DNA from: Pseudomonas hormoni
Lineage (GTDB): Bacteria > Pseudomonadota > Gammaproteobacteria > Pseudomonadales > Pseudomonadaceae
Reading direction: 5' to 3'
DNA length: 64,000 bases
Assembly (NCBI RefSeq): GCF_018502625.1
Contig: NZ_CP075566.1
Span: 3,458,001-3,522,000 of the forward strand
In this document: one piece after another, positions 16,468 to 26,375 of the stretch
Numbering within the stretch: position 1 is the first letter of the stretch
Layout of the letters: every line of letters begins with the position of its first letter
Program-made: the position numbers and the translations under genes
The notes under the pieces: generated by a model
The model's input: only the letters and a program-made list of their open reading frames with translations
The model's database searches: none
What the model was told of the DNA's origin: nothing

Positions 16468-16909
16468 GGGACGTTTTATTCCTCATCCTGACGATGTACC
16501 CGTCGAATTAACGTTGCTGAAACCTGAGTGTATTTCACGACAACAGCTGCACACTATCAGCCTCGGGGGCATGGCTTGCAATTACCACCGCGCCTGGCGC
16601 CACGGTACGGCGCTGGAAGTTCGCATACCGACCTTGAACCCCGATTTGCGTTTTCTGGGCTATGTAGCCTGGTGCCTGCGACGCAAACACGGTTATCTGG
16701 TGGGCATTGCCTTTGTCGACGAGCAGATGATGTTCAGTGCCCGAATGGGCGAACAGGTGTGCCAGATCGAACGTTACTGTCGACTGCATGACGCCCACGA
16801 CGACCTGCAGGAAACCCAGGCGCTGGCCCTCGAATGGGTCCAGCAACACGCCGACGAGTTCTCCCACGACACGGTTCGCAGGGCATTTGCACAGGCGGTG
16901 ATGGATTAA
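16433..16909 (+). CDS. PilZ-domain protein
   Basis: ATG 16433 has GGGGGAAAC just upstream; internal ATGs at 16451 and 16466 are alternatives. The body (QLHTISLGGMACNYHRAW, then GTALEVRIPTLNP and FLGYVAWCLRR) matches a PilZ beta-barrel with the D/N-x-S-x-x-G element reduced to TISLGG. The classical RxxxR c-di-GMP arm is not clear, so it may be a non-binding PilZ. Acts in the cytoplasm, perhaps in motility or envelope signalling. Confidence 0.7.
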   Translation: MSDGRHMESVLMGRFIPHPDDVPVELTLLKPECISRQQLHTISLGGMACNYHRAWRHGTALEVRIPTLNPDLRFLGYVAWCLRRKHGYLVGIAFVDEQMMFSARMGEQVCQIERYCRLHDAHDDLQETQALALEWVQQHADEFSHDTVRRAFAQAVMD

Positions 16910-17071
16910 GGGACGTTATCAATTCGTTGCGAATGCCCCTTAAACCGCTGTCTGCCCATTGTCGAGCCACGGTGTAACGCGCTAAGGTTCCGCTCCCCGA
17001 CGCGCTTAATTTGCTGTGCTCCGCCGCGCGGGTTCGCTGGCGGCCGGCACCCGTGACCTGACGAGTAAACG

Positions 17072-18148
17072 ATGGCTGATTTACCGATCAACGACCTAAA
17101 CGTCGCCTCCAACGAGACGCTGATCACTCCAGATCAGCTCAAGCGTGATATCCCCCTGAGCGACGCTGCCCTGCGCACCGTTACCAAGGGTCGCGAAGTC
17201 ATTCGCAACATCCTGGATGGCACCGACCACCGCCTGTTTGTCGTCATCGGGCCGTGCTCGATCCACGACATCAAGGCTGCCCACGAATACGCCGAGCGTC
17301 TTAAGGTACTGGCTGCGGAAGTGTCCGATACCTTGTATCTGGTCATGCGCGTGTATTTCGAGAAGCCACGCACCACCGTCGGCTGGAAAGGCTTGATCAA
17401 CGACCCGTACCTGGACGACTCCTTCAAGATTCAGGACGGTCTGCACATCGGTCGTCAGCTGCTGCTGGACCTGGCCGAGATGGGCCTGCCGACCGCTACC
17501 GAAGCCCTCGACCCGATCTCCCCGCAGTACCTGCAGGACCTGATCAGCTGGTCGGCCATCGGCGCGCGCACCACCGAATCCCAGACTCACCGTGAAATGG
17601 CCTCCGGCCTGTCTTCGGCGGTCGGCTTCAAGAACGGCACCGACGGCGGCCTGACGGTAGCGATCAACGCCCTGCAATCGGTTTCCAGCCCGCACCGCTT
17701 CCTGGGCATCAACCAGGAAGGTGGCGTGTCGATCGTCACCACCAAGGGCAATGCCTACGGCCACGTGGTGCTGCGCGGTGGCAACGGCAAACCGAACTAC
17801 GATTCGGTCAGCGTCGCCTTGTGCGAGCAGTCGCTGAACAAGGCGAAGATCAAGCCGAACATCATGGTCGACTGCAGCCACGCCAACTCCAACAAGGACC
17901 CGGCCCTGCAACCGCTGGTGATGGAGAACGTCGCCAACCAGATCCTCGAAGGTAACCAGTCGATCATCGGCCTGATGGTCGAAAGTCATCTGAACTGGGG
18001 CTGCCAGGCCATCCCGAAAGACCTCGCCGACCTGCAATACGGCGTGTCGATCACCGATGCCTGCATCGATTGGTCTGCGACCGAGAACACCTTGCGCAGC
18101 ATGCATGCCAAGCTCAAGGACGTGCTGCCGAAACGCGCTCGCACCTGA
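17072..18148 (+). CDS. 3-deoxy-7-phosphoheptulonate (DAHP) synthase, class I
   Basis: A 358-residue AroF/AroG-type enzyme that condenses phosphoenolpyruvate and erythrose 4-phosphate, the first step to aromatic amino acids. Diagnostic segments are VVIGPCSIHD (metal-binding Cys), MRVYFEKPRTTVGWKG, GARTTESQTHREMASG, VGFKNGTDG and MVDCSHANSNKD. The first start ATG 17072 gives the family's usual length. Feedback specificity (Phe, Tyr or Trp) cannot be read. A strong terminator follows. Confidence 0.95.
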   Translation: MADLPINDLNVASNETLITPDQLKRDIPLSDAALRTVTKGREVIRNILDGTDHRLFVVIGPCSIHDIKAAHEYAERLKVLAAEVSDTLYLVMRVYFEKPRTTVGWKGLINDPYLDDSFKIQDGLHIGRQLLLDLAEMGLPTATEALDPISPQYLQDLISWSAIGARTTESQTHREMASGLSSAVGFKNGTDGGLTVAINALQSVSSPHRFLGINQEGGVSIVTTKGNAYGHVVLRGGNGKPNYDSVSVALCEQSLNKAKIKPNIMVDCSHANSNKDPALQPLVMENVANQILEGNQSIIGLMVESHLNWGCQAIPKDLADLQYGVSITDACIDWSATENTLRSMHAKLKDVLPKRART

Positions 18149-18164
18149 TCACTTTTCAGCGCAC

Positions 18165-18200
18165 AAAAAAAACGCCGGGCTATAAACCCGGCGTTTTTTT
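18165..18200. terminator. Bidirectional terminator between DAHP synthase and GNAT genes
   Basis: AACGCCGGG and CCCGGCGTT arms around CTATAAA, with A-run before and T-run after, so it can stop the two convergent genes. Confidence 0.9.
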
Positions 18201-18211
18201 ATGCGTTCGTT

Positions 18212-18499
18212 TTACTGACTCAGCTTGGCCGCATGCCGCTGGTGACGCTCCATGTAGCGCTCCACGTAGGAACACGAAGGAATGACGGTGTAGCCCATTT
18301 CCTCGGCGTACTCCAGCGCCTTCTCGGTCAAGGCTGCCGCAATGCCGCGACCACGCAAGGCATTGGGCACAAACGTGCGATAGATATCCAGGGTCTGTTT
18401 CCCCAGATCCATATAGGTCAGGTAGGCACGATGACCGTCCACATTGGTCTCGAACTGATGACCAGCCTGGTCATGGTGGATGGACAACGCCTCACTCAT
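18212..18499 (-). CDS. GNAT-fold N-acetyltransferase (YidJ/NATD1-like)
   Basis: From ATG 18499, with GAGGAG upstream, the protein has 95 residues. The acetyl-CoA loop is VPNALRGRGIAAAL followed by the TEKALEYAEEMGYTVIPSCSYV helix-strand pair characteristic of the small NATD1/YjdJ type. Substrate unknown. An upstream ATG at 18565 is rejected for lack of a ribosome site. Confidence 0.8.
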   Translation of the reverse strand: MSEALSIHHDQAGHQFETNVDGHRAYLTYMDLGKQTLDIYRTFVPNALRGRGIAAALTEKALEYAEEMGYTVIPSCSYVERYMERHQRHAAKLSQ

Positions 18500-18992
18500 C
18501 ACTACTCCTCGCGGGTCTTTGATTCTGACCCCTACCTTACCGATGTTTTTCCGGCGAAGGAACATCTACGCCACCCCGTGCCTGAATGGACACCGAGAAG
18601 AACTGCACCGATCTCGCGCAACCGAGCACGTATCAAATAGTAGGCACCATTGGCAGAAAATGCTCAAGGTACGCTCGTCATCATGCAAGGTTGGGCAGGT
18701 GCTGCTCCGGGGTTACGCAGGGGCGGCTCGACCGAAGATCCCGGGTGGTCGATCGCCTGAACATTGCCGGATGTTGAGACTTAAGACGAGCGCCCTTCTT
18801 TTAAGTCACCTCAACTAGGAGAAAGATATGAGAGGTGCACCGCAAATCCCGAACAAAAGTGTAGACGAATCCATGTAGACAGACTTTAGCCAAGACCGCG
18901 AAAACACTCGCGGCCGCCGGGAACTTTTGCGTGCCAACTCGCTCAGCGCGGGCCTTGCAGCTGGATATTTTTTAATCAAATGCAAGTAAAAG
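18500..18992. other. Long intergenic region upstream of oprI
   Basis: About 490 bases with no clear gene. It contains a 16-codon open frame with a strong ribosome site (18828-18878) and a CCGCG-N8-CGCGG hairpin near 18896-18913. No promoter box pattern other than that of oprI was convincing. Confidence 0.5.
18828..18878 (+). CDS. Possible 16-residue peptide
   Basis: ATG 18828 follows CTAGGAGAAAGAT, an unusually good ribosome site, and encodes MRGAPQIPNKSVDESM. It is polar with no known family. It might be a leader or a gene remnant; coding use cannot be judged at this length. Confidence 0.25.
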   Translation: MRGAPQIPNKSVDESM

Positions 18993-19021
18993 TTGCTCGA
19001 AAAAGAATCAACGCCTACAAT
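18993..19021 (+). promoter_or_regulatory. Likely oprI promoter
   Basis: TTGCTC (18993-18998), 17 bases, TACAAT (19016-19021). This gives a leader of about 115 bases before the oprI ATG with GAAGGGGAAC as the ribosome site. Confidence 0.6.
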
Positions 19022-19142
19022 TTTTTTTGCTTCTTGCTTTACGTCAGTTTACTTACGACAAGTAATGGGTAGTATGTACGCCGGCTATTTCCTCACTCTG
19101 AGGAGACAGCTACTTAATAGAAAGTCCTTGAAGGGGAACACG

Positions 19143-19394
19143 ATGAACAACGTTCTGAAATTCTCTGCTCTGGCTCTGGCCGCAGTTCTGGCTACCGGTT
19201 GCAGCAGCGTATCGAAAGAAACCGAAGCACGTCTGACTGCTACTGAAGACGCAGCTGCTCGCTCCCAGGCTCGTGCAGACGAAGCTTACCGTAAAGCTGA
19301 TGAAGCTCTGGCTGCTGCTCAAAAAGCACAACAGACTGCTGACGAAGCTAACGAGCGTGCTCTGCGCATGCTGGACAAAGCTAGCCGCAAGTAA
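19143..19394 (+). CDS. oprI: Major outer-membrane lipoprotein I
   Basis: An 83-residue Lpp/OprI lipoprotein. Signal peptide [20 protein letters not shown] ends with lipobox ATGC at Cys20; the mature protein is a heptad-repeat coiled coil ([19 protein letters not shown]) ending in Arg-Lys, the lysine expected to be joined to peptidoglycan. It is one of the most abundant Pseudomonas proteins, consistent with ideal codons and the TAATAA double stop. An L,D-transpeptidase gene faces it downstream. Confidence 0.97.
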   Translation: MNNVLKFSALALAAVLATGCSSVSKETEARLTATEDAAARSQARADEAYRKADEALAAAQKAQQTADEANERALRMLDKASRK

Positions 19395-19415
19395 TAATCC
19401 CTCGGGATTGTTATC

Positions 19416-19446
19416 AAGCCGACCCATTTTTTGGGTCGGCTTTTTT
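19416..19446 (+). terminator. oprI terminator
   Basis: AAGCCGACCCA and TGGGTCGGCTT (11-bp arms) with a T5 loop, followed by a T-run. Confidence 0.9.
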
Positions 19447-19518
19447 ATTGCCCGCTATTTCGTACAGGCAATAAAAAACCCGCCGACGCGGTCAGCATCG
19501 GCGGGTTCCTTTCAAGCA

Positions 19519-20490
19519 TTACTGCAACGGGTCGATCGGCGCACTCGTCACCATCGGCGCCGAGGAATTCGGCACTCCGATTTCCACCGGCAGACCATCT
19601 TCGGCGGCAACCACGTCGCGGACCACATCCCAGTTCATGCGCAGGTTGTTGGTGATGTCCTCACGCTTGAGCATCGCGTTGATCACCGCGGTGTGTTTGT
19701 CGACTACAGAAGGGTTGCCCTTGTCGTCCAGCGGCGTGTGCGCTTCCAGATACACCTTGCCGCCACTGACACCGAACTTGTACGGGTCGCTGATAATGCG
19801 CACCGACGTGCCTACCGGCACCATGCCCGCCATTTCCAGCACATTGTTGTTGAACATGCGGAAGCAACCGTGGCTGGTGCGCATGCCGATGCCGAACTTC
19901 TTGTTCGAACCGTGGATCAGGTAACCCGGCGTGCCGAGGCTGAATTTGAACGGCCCCAGCGGGTTGTCCGGGCCGGCCGGCACGACGTTTGGCAACGGAT
20001 CACCGTCTGCAAGGTGCTCGGCCTTGATCGAGGCTGGAGGCGTCCAGGTCGGGTTCGGCGTCTTGGCCGTGATGGTGGTGTGAGCGATCGGTGAACCCCA
20101 ACCCTCGCGACCGATGCCCAGCGGGAAGGTGTAGACCACATTCCGGCCTTTCGGATAGTAGTAGAGACGGTATTCAGCTAGGTTGATGACGATACCTTCA
20201 CGTGGTCCTGGCGGCAGGATGAAGCGCGTCGGCAGCACGATTTCGGTACCGGCGCCCGGCAGCCATGCATCGACGCCGGGGTTGGCCGCGACCATTTCCG
20301 AGTAACCCAGATCGTAAGTGGTGCCAAGGTCGGCGAAGGTGTCTTCGTACTTGGCCTTGATGACCTGAACCTGGCCGATGATGTCTTCACCGGGTGGTGG
20401 CAGGGGCAACTCCAATGCTGCTACGGGGCCTGCCACACAGAGGGCGGCAAGAGACAGGCAGCGGGTGACGGCAGGAAAACGCGGCAACAT
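19519..20490 (-). CDS. L,D-transpeptidase (ErfK/YbiS family) with LysM domain
   Basis: From ATG 20490 the protein has 323 residues. A signal peptide (to about Ala25) precedes a LysM-like segment (TYDLGYSEMVAANPGVD). The YkuD catalytic domain carries YLIHGSNKKF and the Cys-His motif TSHGCFRM. Such enzymes cross-link peptidoglycan or attach Lpp to it through Lys. Facing oprI, it is a good candidate to anchor OprI. Start choice avoids a long upstream extension lacking a signal peptide. Confidence 0.9.
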   Translation of the reverse strand: MLPRFPAVTRCLSLAALCVAGPVAALELPLPPPGEDIIGQVQVIKAKYEDTFADLGTTYDLGYSEMVAANPGVDAWLPGAGTEIVLPTRFILPPGPREGIVINLAEYRLYYYPKGRNVVYTFPLGIGREGWGSPIAHTTITAKTPNPTWTPPASIKAEHLADGDPLPNVVPAGPDNPLGPFKFSLGTPGYLIHGSNKKFGIGMRTSHGCFRMFNNNVLEMAGMVPVGTSVRIISDPYKFGVSGGKVYLEAHTPLDDKGNPSVVDKHTAVINAMLKREDITNNLRMNWDVVRDVVAAEDGLPVEIGVPNSSAPMVTSAPIDPLQ

Positions 20491-20587
20491 CCGGAAAATC
20501 CTTCGCAGGGTCAGGGGTAAAAACGGGATTGTACACCGACGTCCGTAAATTCGGGGAGTTGGCCGATAGCACGCTATCTTTATTGCC

Positions 20588-20881
20588 TCAAAGCTCGAAG
20601 CGCAGCTCTGGCCAGATCGGCGAAGTGCCGCGTTTCTGCGATTCCAGGATCGCCCGGCACAGTGAGCACAGGCGCTGGTCCTGGAACACGCGGCGGTCGA
20701 CGCTCGACCAGCGCGGCTGCGCCGGAAGCAGGCTGCCGCACAGGGTTCGATCGGCGGAGCCACCCAGCTCCAGCTGACGGGTCACCAGATGTACCCGCAC
20801 TTCCTGGCAGGCGAACAGATCCAGCTGTTCGTCAGGCTCGATCAGTTGGTAGGCAAAAAGTGACCAGGCGGGACGCGGCAT
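20588..20881 (-). CDS. Small conserved protein, unknown function
   Basis: ATG 20881 has GGAG six bases upstream, giving 97 residues (MPRPAWSLFAYQLIEPDEQL...). It has a Cys-rich part (RTLCGSLL and RLCSLCRAIL) that may bind a metal. Its position between the transpeptidase and tesA is conserved in Pseudomonas as far as I recall, but no role is known. Confidence 0.65.
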   Translation of the reverse strand: MPRPAWSLFAYQLIEPDEQLDLFACQEVRVHLVTRQLELGGSADRTLCGSLLPAQPRWSSVDRRVFQDQRLCSLCRAILESQKRGTSPIWPELRFEL

Positions 20882-20937
20882 CGGGGGCTCCAAATCGGGG
20901 GCGCCACCTTAGCCGAAACGCCGCCACTAGAAAAGCG

Positions 20938-21543
20938 TCAAAGCAGCGGTTTCAGTGTCGGCCAGACATTTTCCAGCAACTTGTCCTGAGCCCCCGCAGC
21001 GGGGTGCAAGCCGTCGGCCTGCATCAGGTCTGGATGGCCGCCCACGCCGTCGAGAAAAAACGGTACCAGCGGGATTTTTTTCTCGGTGGCGACGTTGCTG
21101 TACACCTCGGCGAAAGCCTTGGTGTAGCGCGCGCCGTAGTTGGGTGGCAGTTGCATGCCGAGCAGCAGCACCTTGGCCCCACTGGCGCGGGAGCTGTCGA
21201 TCATCGCTGCAAGGTTTTGTTGCAATTGCGTTGGGAGCAATCCGCGCAGGCCGTCGTTGCCGCCCAACTCGAGGATCACCAGCTCCGGCTTATGCTCTGC
21301 AAGCAGCGCTGGCAGGCGCGCCTGGCCTCCGGCGCTGGTGTCGCCGCTGATGGATGCGTTGACCACTTTATCGTCGAAACCTTCGCGCTTGAGCCGTTGC
21401 TCGAGCAACGAGACCCACCCCAAGCGGGTATCCAGTCCGAAACCGGCGCTGATACTATCGCCAACGATCAGGACTGTACCCGCCGCTGCGCTCTGGGCCA
21501 TGCACATCAAGGCCAGGCCAGCACTCAAAAACCACACACGCAT
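20938..21543 (-). CDS. tesA: Arylesterase/multifunctional SGNH lipase TesA
   Basis: From ATG 21543 the protein has 201 residues. A signal peptide (to AQSAAAG) directs it to the periplasm. SGNH blocks are visible: GDSISAGFG with the nucleophile Ser, Gly in SISGDTSAGG, GGNDGLRG with Asn, and DGLHP with the catalytic Asp-His. TesA hydrolyses acyl esters, thioesters and lysophospholipids. It is divergent from the YbbA-like ABC gene with a 10-base gap, the conserved tesA-ybbAP arrangement. Confidence 0.93.
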   Translation of the reverse strand: MRVWFLSAGLALMCMAQSAAAGTVLIVGDSISAGFGLDTRLGWVSLLEQRLKREGFDDKVVNASISGDTSAGGQARLPALLAEHKPELVILELGGNDGLRGLLPTQLQQNLAAMIDSSRASGAKVLLLGMQLPPNYGARYTKAFAEVYSNVATEKKIPLVPFFLDGVGGHPDLMQADGLHPAAGAQDKLLENVWPTLKPLL

Positions 21544-21553
21544 CGGATTCTCC

Positions 21554-22237
21554 ATGGGCGCAAGCATTCTCACCGCGAAGAACCTCAGCAAAGTGGTTCC
21601 CAGCGCGGAAGGTGAACTGACTATCCTGCACGAACTCAGCCTGGAACTGAACAAGGGCGACAGCTTGGCCATCGTTGGCGCGTCCGGTTCCGGCAAGTCC
21701 ACCCTCCTCGGCCTGCTTGCCGGCCTCGACCTGCCGAGCAGTGGCGAAGTCACCCTCGCCGGCCAGGGCCTGAGCAATCTCGATGAAGACCAGCGCGCGC
21801 GTATTCGCGCCGAACACGTCGGTTTTGTCTTTCAATCATTCCAGTTGCTCGACAGTCTCAACGCGCTGGAAAACGTCATGCTGCCGCTGGAACTCGATGG
21901 CCGCAAAGACGCCCGTGAACGTGCCACTCAATTGCTCCAGCGGGTTGGCCTGGGCCAGCGCCTGACCCACTCGCCACGCCAGCTCTCCGGTGGCGAACAG
22001 CAGCGCGTGGCGATCGCCCGGGCGTTTGCCGCCGAACCCGATGTGCTGTTTGCCGACGAACCCACCGGCAACCTCGACAGCCACACCGGCGAGCGCATCA
22101 GTGACTTGCTGTTCGAACTTAACCAGGAGCGCGGCACGACTTTGGTGCTGGTGACCCACGATGAACGCCTGGCACATCGTTGCCGGCGCCTGATCCGACT
22201 TGAAGCCGGCCTGCTGGTCGCCCCTCTGGAGCCTTGA
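21554..22237 (+). CDS. ABC transporter ATP-binding protein, YbbA-like
   Basis: From ATG 21554 the protein has 227 residues of the MacB/LolD class. Walker [12 protein letters not shown], signature [14 protein letters not shown], Walker [14 protein letters not shown] and the H-loop VTHDERLA are present. It pairs with the FtsX-type permease whose ATG overlaps its stop (TGATG). The E. coli pair YbbA-YbbP is also linked to tesA and has no settled substrate. Confidence 0.93.
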   Translation: MGASILTAKNLSKVVPSAEGELTILHELSLELNKGDSLAIVGASGSGKSTLLGLLAGLDLPSSGEVTLAGQGLSNLDEDQRARIRAEHVGFVFQSFQLLDSLNALENVMLPLELDGRKDARERATQLLQRVGLGQRLTHSPRQLSGGEQQRVAIARAFAAEPDVLFADEPTGNLDSHTGERISDLLFELNQERGTTLVLVTHDERLAHRCRRLIRLEAGLLVAPLEP

Positions 22238-24741
22238 TGGCACGCTTGCCGCTGTTGCGCCTGTTCAGTCTCGCCATCCGCCAACTGCTGCGCGATGCTC
22301 GCGCCGGCGAGTTGCGGGTGTTGTTCTTCGCCTTGCTGGTGGCGGTGGCGGCGAGTACTGCCATCGGTTATTTCGGCGCCCGCCTGAATGGCGCCATGAT
22401 GCTGCGCGCCACCGAATTTCTTGGCGCCGACCTGCTGCTTGAGGGCAGTTCACCGGCGCGTCCCGAACAGATAAAAAGCGGGACGGAGCTGGGCCTTGAA
22501 CATGCGCAGGTGGTGGAGTTCTCCAGCGTCATCGCCACCGACAACGGCATTCAGCTGTCCAGCATCAAAGCCGCCGACGATGTCTATCCCCTGCGCGGCG
22601 AACTGAAAAGCGCTCCCGCCCCCTTTGCTCCGGAAGAGCCCGGTGGAGGACCGAAACCCGGAGAGGCCTGGGTCGAGGCACGACTGCTGACCGCACTGGA
22701 CCTGAAGATCGGCGACAGCATCGACGTCGGCATGCGCACGCTGAAACTGGCGCGAGTGCTGACCTACGAACCGGATCGCGCCGGCAATTTCTACAGCCTG
22801 ACGCCACGCGTGCTGATCAACCTCAGCGACCTTGCCGCCACCGGTGTGGTGCAACCCGGCAGCCGCGTCAGTTACCGCGAACTCTGGCGCGGCAACGCCG
22901 AAGCGCTGGAAACCTACCGTCAATTGATCAAACCCGGCCTCGCCGCCAACCAGCGTATCCAGGATGCACGCGACGGTAACCGGCAGATTGGCGGCGCGCT
23001 GGGCAAGGCCGAACGTTACTTGAACATGGCGAGCCTGGTGGCGGTCCTGTTGTCCGGTGTCGCGGTGGCGCTGTCGGCGACGCGTTTCGCCACCCGCCGC
23101 TTCGATGCCAGCGCATTGTTGCGCTGCCTGGGGCTGTCCCGCCGGGAAACCATGGTCCTGTTCAGTTTGCAGCTGACGGTGCTCGGACTGTTGGCCAGCA
23201 TCAGCGGCGCGTTGATTGGCTGGCTGGCGCAGCTCGGCCTGTTCTTGCTGCTGCATGATCTGTTACCGACTGACGTTCCACCGGGCGGCCTTTTTCCGGC
23301 CATCGCCGGGATCGGCACCGGCCTGGTGGCGCTGGCCGGTTTTGCCTTGCCGCCCCTCGCAGCGCTGGGCCGGGTTCCGCCATTGCGGGTATTGCGCCGC
23401 GACATGCTGCCGATTCCTTCCAGCACCTGGATGGTCTACGGCGCGGCATTGGGCGCTCTCGGGCTGATCATGTGGCGCCTGAGCCTGGACCTGGTGCTGA
23501 CCTTCGCCCTGCTCGGCGGTGGCGTCATTGCGGCGCTGGTGTTGGGTGGCTTGCTGTTGCTGCTGCTGAAAAGCCTGCGCCGGATGCTCGCGCGCGCTTC
23601 GTTGCCGTGGCGCCTCGGGCTGGGTCAATTGTTGCGTCATCCACTGGCTGCCGCCGGACAATCCCTGGCCTTCGGTTTGATTCTGCTGTCCATGGCGTTG
23701 ATCGCCTTGTTGCGCGGTGAATTGCTGGACACCTGGCAAAACCAGCTGCCGAAAAACGCGCCGAACTATTTCGCGCTGAACATCCTGCCGGCGGACAAAC
23801 AGGCCTTCACCGATCGCCTGATCGAACTGTCGGCGCAATCGGCGCCGTTGTACCCGGTGGTGCCGGGACGGTTGATCAGCATCAACGGCGAGCCGGTGCG
23901 GGACATCGTCAGCAAGGACTCGGCTGGAGATCGGGCGATCCAGCGCGACCTGAGCCTGACCTGGGCGGCGGACCTGCCGGCGGGCAACAAGCTCACGGCG
24001 GGAAACTGGTGGAGCGAACAGCCAGCGGACGACATTCCCGGCGTGTCGGTAGAAGGCAAAGTCGCCGAAAGCCTGAAGCTCAAGCTGGGCGATCACATGG
24101 TGTTTACCGTCGGCGGGGTCAATCGCGAAGCGAAAGTCACCAGCCTGCGGGACATCAACTGGGACAACTTCCAGCCGAACTTCTTCATGATCTTCCAGCC
24201 GGGAACACTGAAGGATTTACCGGCGACTTACCTGACCAGCTTCTATCTCGCGGCCGGTCATGATCAGCAAATCGTCGACCTGTCCCGCGCCTTTCCGGCG
24301 GTGACCATCCTGCAAGTCGAAGCCTTGCTGGAGCAACTGCGCAGCATCCTCGCCCAGGTCACCCTGGCGGTGGAATACGTGCTGTTGTTCGTGCTGGCGG
24401 CGGGGATGGCCGTGTTGTTCTCGGGTCTGCAAGCGACGCTGGATGAACGCATCCGTCAAGGCGCATTGTTGCGAGCGCTGGGGGCCGAGCGACAACTGCT
24501 GGTCAAGGCCCGGCGAATCGAGTTCGGTCTGCTCGGCGCGGTCAGCGGATTGCTGGCAGCGCTGGGTTCGGAACTGGTGAGCCTGGTGCTGTACCGTTAT
24601 GCGTTCGATCTGCCTTGGCACCCGCATCCATGGCTGTTGGTACTGCCATTGATCGGCGCTGCGCTGATCGGCGGTGCCGGCGTGTTCGGCACCCGTCGAG
24701 CCTTGAACGTCAGCCCCCTGACAGTGTTGCGTGAGGGTTGA
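22237..24741 (+). CDS. FtsX-family ABC permease, YbbP-like
   Basis: An 834-residue permease. The N-terminal membrane helix (about residues 25-45) is followed by a large periplasmic domain, then four membrane helices around 260-430, a second periplasmic domain and three C-terminal helices, the duplicated FtsX layout of Ybb[10 protein letters not shown] and [13 protein letters not shown] loops lie on the cytoplasmic side. It forms an inner-membrane complex with the ATPase upstream; lipid or lipoprotein handling is suspected from family likeness. Confidence 0.93.
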   Translation: MARLPLLRLFSLAIRQLLRDARAGELRVLFFALLVAVAASTAIGYFGARLNGAMMLRATEFLGADLLLEGSSPARPEQIKSGTELGLEHAQVVEFSSVIATDNGIQLSSIKAADDVYPLRGELKSAPAPFAPEEPGGGPKPGEAWVEARLLTALDLKIGDSIDVGMRTLKLARVLTYEPDRAGNFYSLTPRVLINLSDLAATGVVQPGSRVSYRELWRGNAEALETYRQLIKPGLAANQRIQDARDGNRQIGGALGKAERYLNMASLVAVLLSGVAVALSATRFATRRFDASALLRCLGLSRRETMVLFSLQLTVLGLLASISGALIGWLAQLGLFLLLHDLLPTDVPPGGLFPAIAGIGTGLVALAGFALPPLAALGRVPPLRVLRRDMLPIPSSTWMVYGAALGALGLIMWRLSLDLVLTFALLGGGVIAALVLGGLLLLLLKSLRRMLARASLPWRLGLGQLLRHPLAAAGQSLAFGLILLSMALIALLRGELLDTWQNQLPKNAPNYFALNILPADKQAFTDRLIELSAQSAPLYPVVPGRLISINGEPVRDIVSKDSAGDRAIQRDLSLTWAADLPAGNKLTAGNWWSEQPADDIPGVSVEGKVAESLKLKLGDHMVFTVGGVNREAKVTSLRDINWDNFQPNFFMIFQPGTLKDLPATYLTSFYLAAGHDQQIVDLSRAFPAVTILQVEALLEQLRSILAQVTLAVEYVLLFVLAAGMAVLFSGLQATLDERIRQGALLRALGAERQLLVKARRIEFGLLGAVSGLLAALGSELVSLVLYRYAFDLPWHPHPWLLVLPLIGAALIGGAGVFGTRRALNVSPLTVLREG

Positions 24742-24775
24742 TAGACTCAACCCTTCTCCATCACAAGAAGTTGCC

Positions 24776-25273
24776 ATGAGCCGTTATCGCCCTCCCCGCA
24801 CCGCTGGCACCGCGCTGATCACCCCTGAAGGTGAAGCGCGGATGCGGGCCGAGTTCCATGAACTCTGGCATGTGCGCCGACCGCAAGTGACGCAATCGGT
24901 CAGCGAGGCCGCGGCGCAAGGTGATCGCTCCGAAAATGCCGAATACACCTACGGCAAGAAGATGCTGCGTGAGATCGACAGCCGCGTGCGTTTTCTTACC
25001 AAACGCCTGGAAGCACTCAAGGTGGTCAGCGAAAAACCCAGCGATCCGAACAAGGTCTACTTCGGCGCCTGGGTCACGATCGAGGACGAGGACGGCAAGG
25101 AGTCGCGTTACCGCATCGTCGGCCCGGATGAACTGGACTTGAAACTCGGCCTCATCAGTATCGACTCACCGTTGGCACGCGCCCTGATCGGCAAGGCGCT
25201 GGACGCCGAAGTTCGGGTGCAGACGCCTACCGGCGAGCAGTGCGTGTATATCGTGGCGATTGAGTACCCCTAG
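24776..25273 (+). CDS. greB: Transcription elongation factor GreB
   Basis: From ATG 24776 (AGAAG site upstream) the protein has 165 residues. The coiled-coil tip [20 protein letters not shown] contains the acidic D-x-x-E-N catalytic residues, and the C-terminal domain has [17 protein letters not shown]. It enters the secondary channel of RNA polymerase and promotes cleavage of backtracked transcripts. 34 bases after the permease gene. Confidence 0.95.
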   Translation: MSRYRPPRTAGTALITPEGEARMRAEFHELWHVRRPQVTQSVSEAAAQGDRSENAEYTYGKKMLREIDSRVRFLTKRLEALKVVSEKPSDPNKVYFGAWVTIEDEDGKESRYRIVGPDELDLKLGLISIDSPLARALIGKALDAEVRVQTPTGEQCVYIVAIEYP

Positions 25274-25276
25274 GCC

Positions 25277-25585
25277 TTAGCGGCGGGTGATCAACCCTTG
25301 TCGAGCCACGCGGGTCAGTTGTTTGATCACTTCAGGCGCTTCTTCGAGGCTGGGTGACTGAATCACCGCCAGATCGAAACTGTCGCTGGCAAAGCGAGCC
25401 AGCGATTCACCGTCTTCGACAAACTGGATCAGAAACGCTGCCGGCCCGCCGGTACGACGTGGCCAGCCATCCAGATAACGCAAGAGCGTCGGCTGATGTT
25501 TGCCGCCAAGCAGGATTTTTGGATTGCGCTGGGTGAGGTGTGCCGTGATCGGCGCGGGACGTACAACGGGGTTTAGTGCATTCAT
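25277..25585 (-). CDS. Unknown conserved protein (102 aa)
   Basis: ATG 25585 is chosen over 25606. The protein has a segment TLLRYLDGWPRRTGGPAAFL and a C-terminal FDLAVIQSPSLEEAPEVIKQ helix reminiscent of a degenerate methyltransferase fragment, but no catalytic motif remains. It converges with greB with a 3-base gap. No function proposed. Confidence 0.65.
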   Translation of the reverse strand: MNALNPVVRPAPITAHLTQRNPKILLGGKHQPTLLRYLDGWPRRTGGPAAFLIQFVEDGESLARFASDSFDLAVIQSPSLEEAPEVIKQLTRVARQGLITRR

Positions 25586-25790
25586 CGTGTCGTGTCTCTG
25601 CCTCAAAAGTCTGCATGGCAGGTGAGAGGCAACACCGAACCAGCGCTTTAGCGGTATTTCGAAGCCTGTTTCAGGCTTCTATCGGCAACTGAATGAGTCA
25701 CCTGGCGCCCCGCAAGTAGCTGTTTAAATCGGCGCATGAGCAGCATCCTAGAGAAGCTGACTGGACAGTGTCAAGAATGACGCACAACAA

Positions 25791-25817
25791 AAAAGGCCCG
25801 CGCAATGCGGGCCTTTT
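25791..25817 (-). terminator. Terminator after the DoxX gene
   Basis: AAAAGGCCCGC and GCGGGCCTTTT arms around GCAAT; the minus strand ends in a T-run. Confidence 0.85.
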
Positions 25818-25833
25818 CGTTGAGCCAGAGCGG

Positions 25834-26268
25834 TCAGCCAGCGATGGCGCGGTCGGCCGACAGTTTGCCGGCGCCTTCGATCAGCACGGCGATACTGCCA
25901 CCCAGCAGGGCCAGGGCGAATTCATAACCGTTGTTGGCCATGAACAAACCGTTAGGGAGGTGCACCGAGAAGATCGCCACCAGCGAGAGGATGGTCAGGC
26001 CGAGGGCTGCCGGGCGGACCAGCAAGCCGATGATCAAGGCCAGACCGCCGAAGAACTCAGTACCGCCCGCCAGTGTCGCCATCAGGTAGCCCGGTGCCAG
26101 ACCGATACTCTCCATGTACTGCGCGGTGCCGGCCAGACCGTAACCACCGAACGCCCCGAAGAGTTTCTGCGCGCCGTGGGCAGCGAAGATGATACCGACG
26201 AAGATCCGCAAAACAGTCAGGCCGTAGCCAGCGCGGGTAAACAGTACCTTATTGATCAGTGTGCTCAT
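25834..26268 (-). CDS. DoxX-family membrane protein
   Basis: A 144-residue protein with four membrane helices and the DoxX signature (LRIFVGIIFAAHGAQKLFG and ATLAGGTEFFGGLALIIG). Family members are small inner-membrane redox-associated proteins, sometimes with quinone or sulfur metabolism; this one is unlinked to an obvious pathway. Has its own terminator. Confidence 0.88.
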   Translation of the reverse strand: MSTLINKVLFTRAGYGLTVLRIFVGIIFAAHGAQKLFGAFGGYGLAGTAQYMESIGLAPGYLMATLAGGTEFFGGLALIIGLLVRPAALGLTILSLVAIFSVHLPNGLFMANNGYEFALALLGGSIAVLIEGAGKLSADRAIAG

Positions 26269-26375
26269 GCTGTGTCATCCATTCAGGAGTTATGTGTGTT
26301 GGTTGGCCGCTATATTAATCAATAAATCGAATGCTAAAAGCGCAATATTTGCACCATAACAATCAATTTAGTCGA

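Noticed and set aside
17096..18106. 336-codon frame opposite DAHP synthase
   Set aside because: Antisense shadow of a highly conserved enzyme, typical of high-GC DNA.
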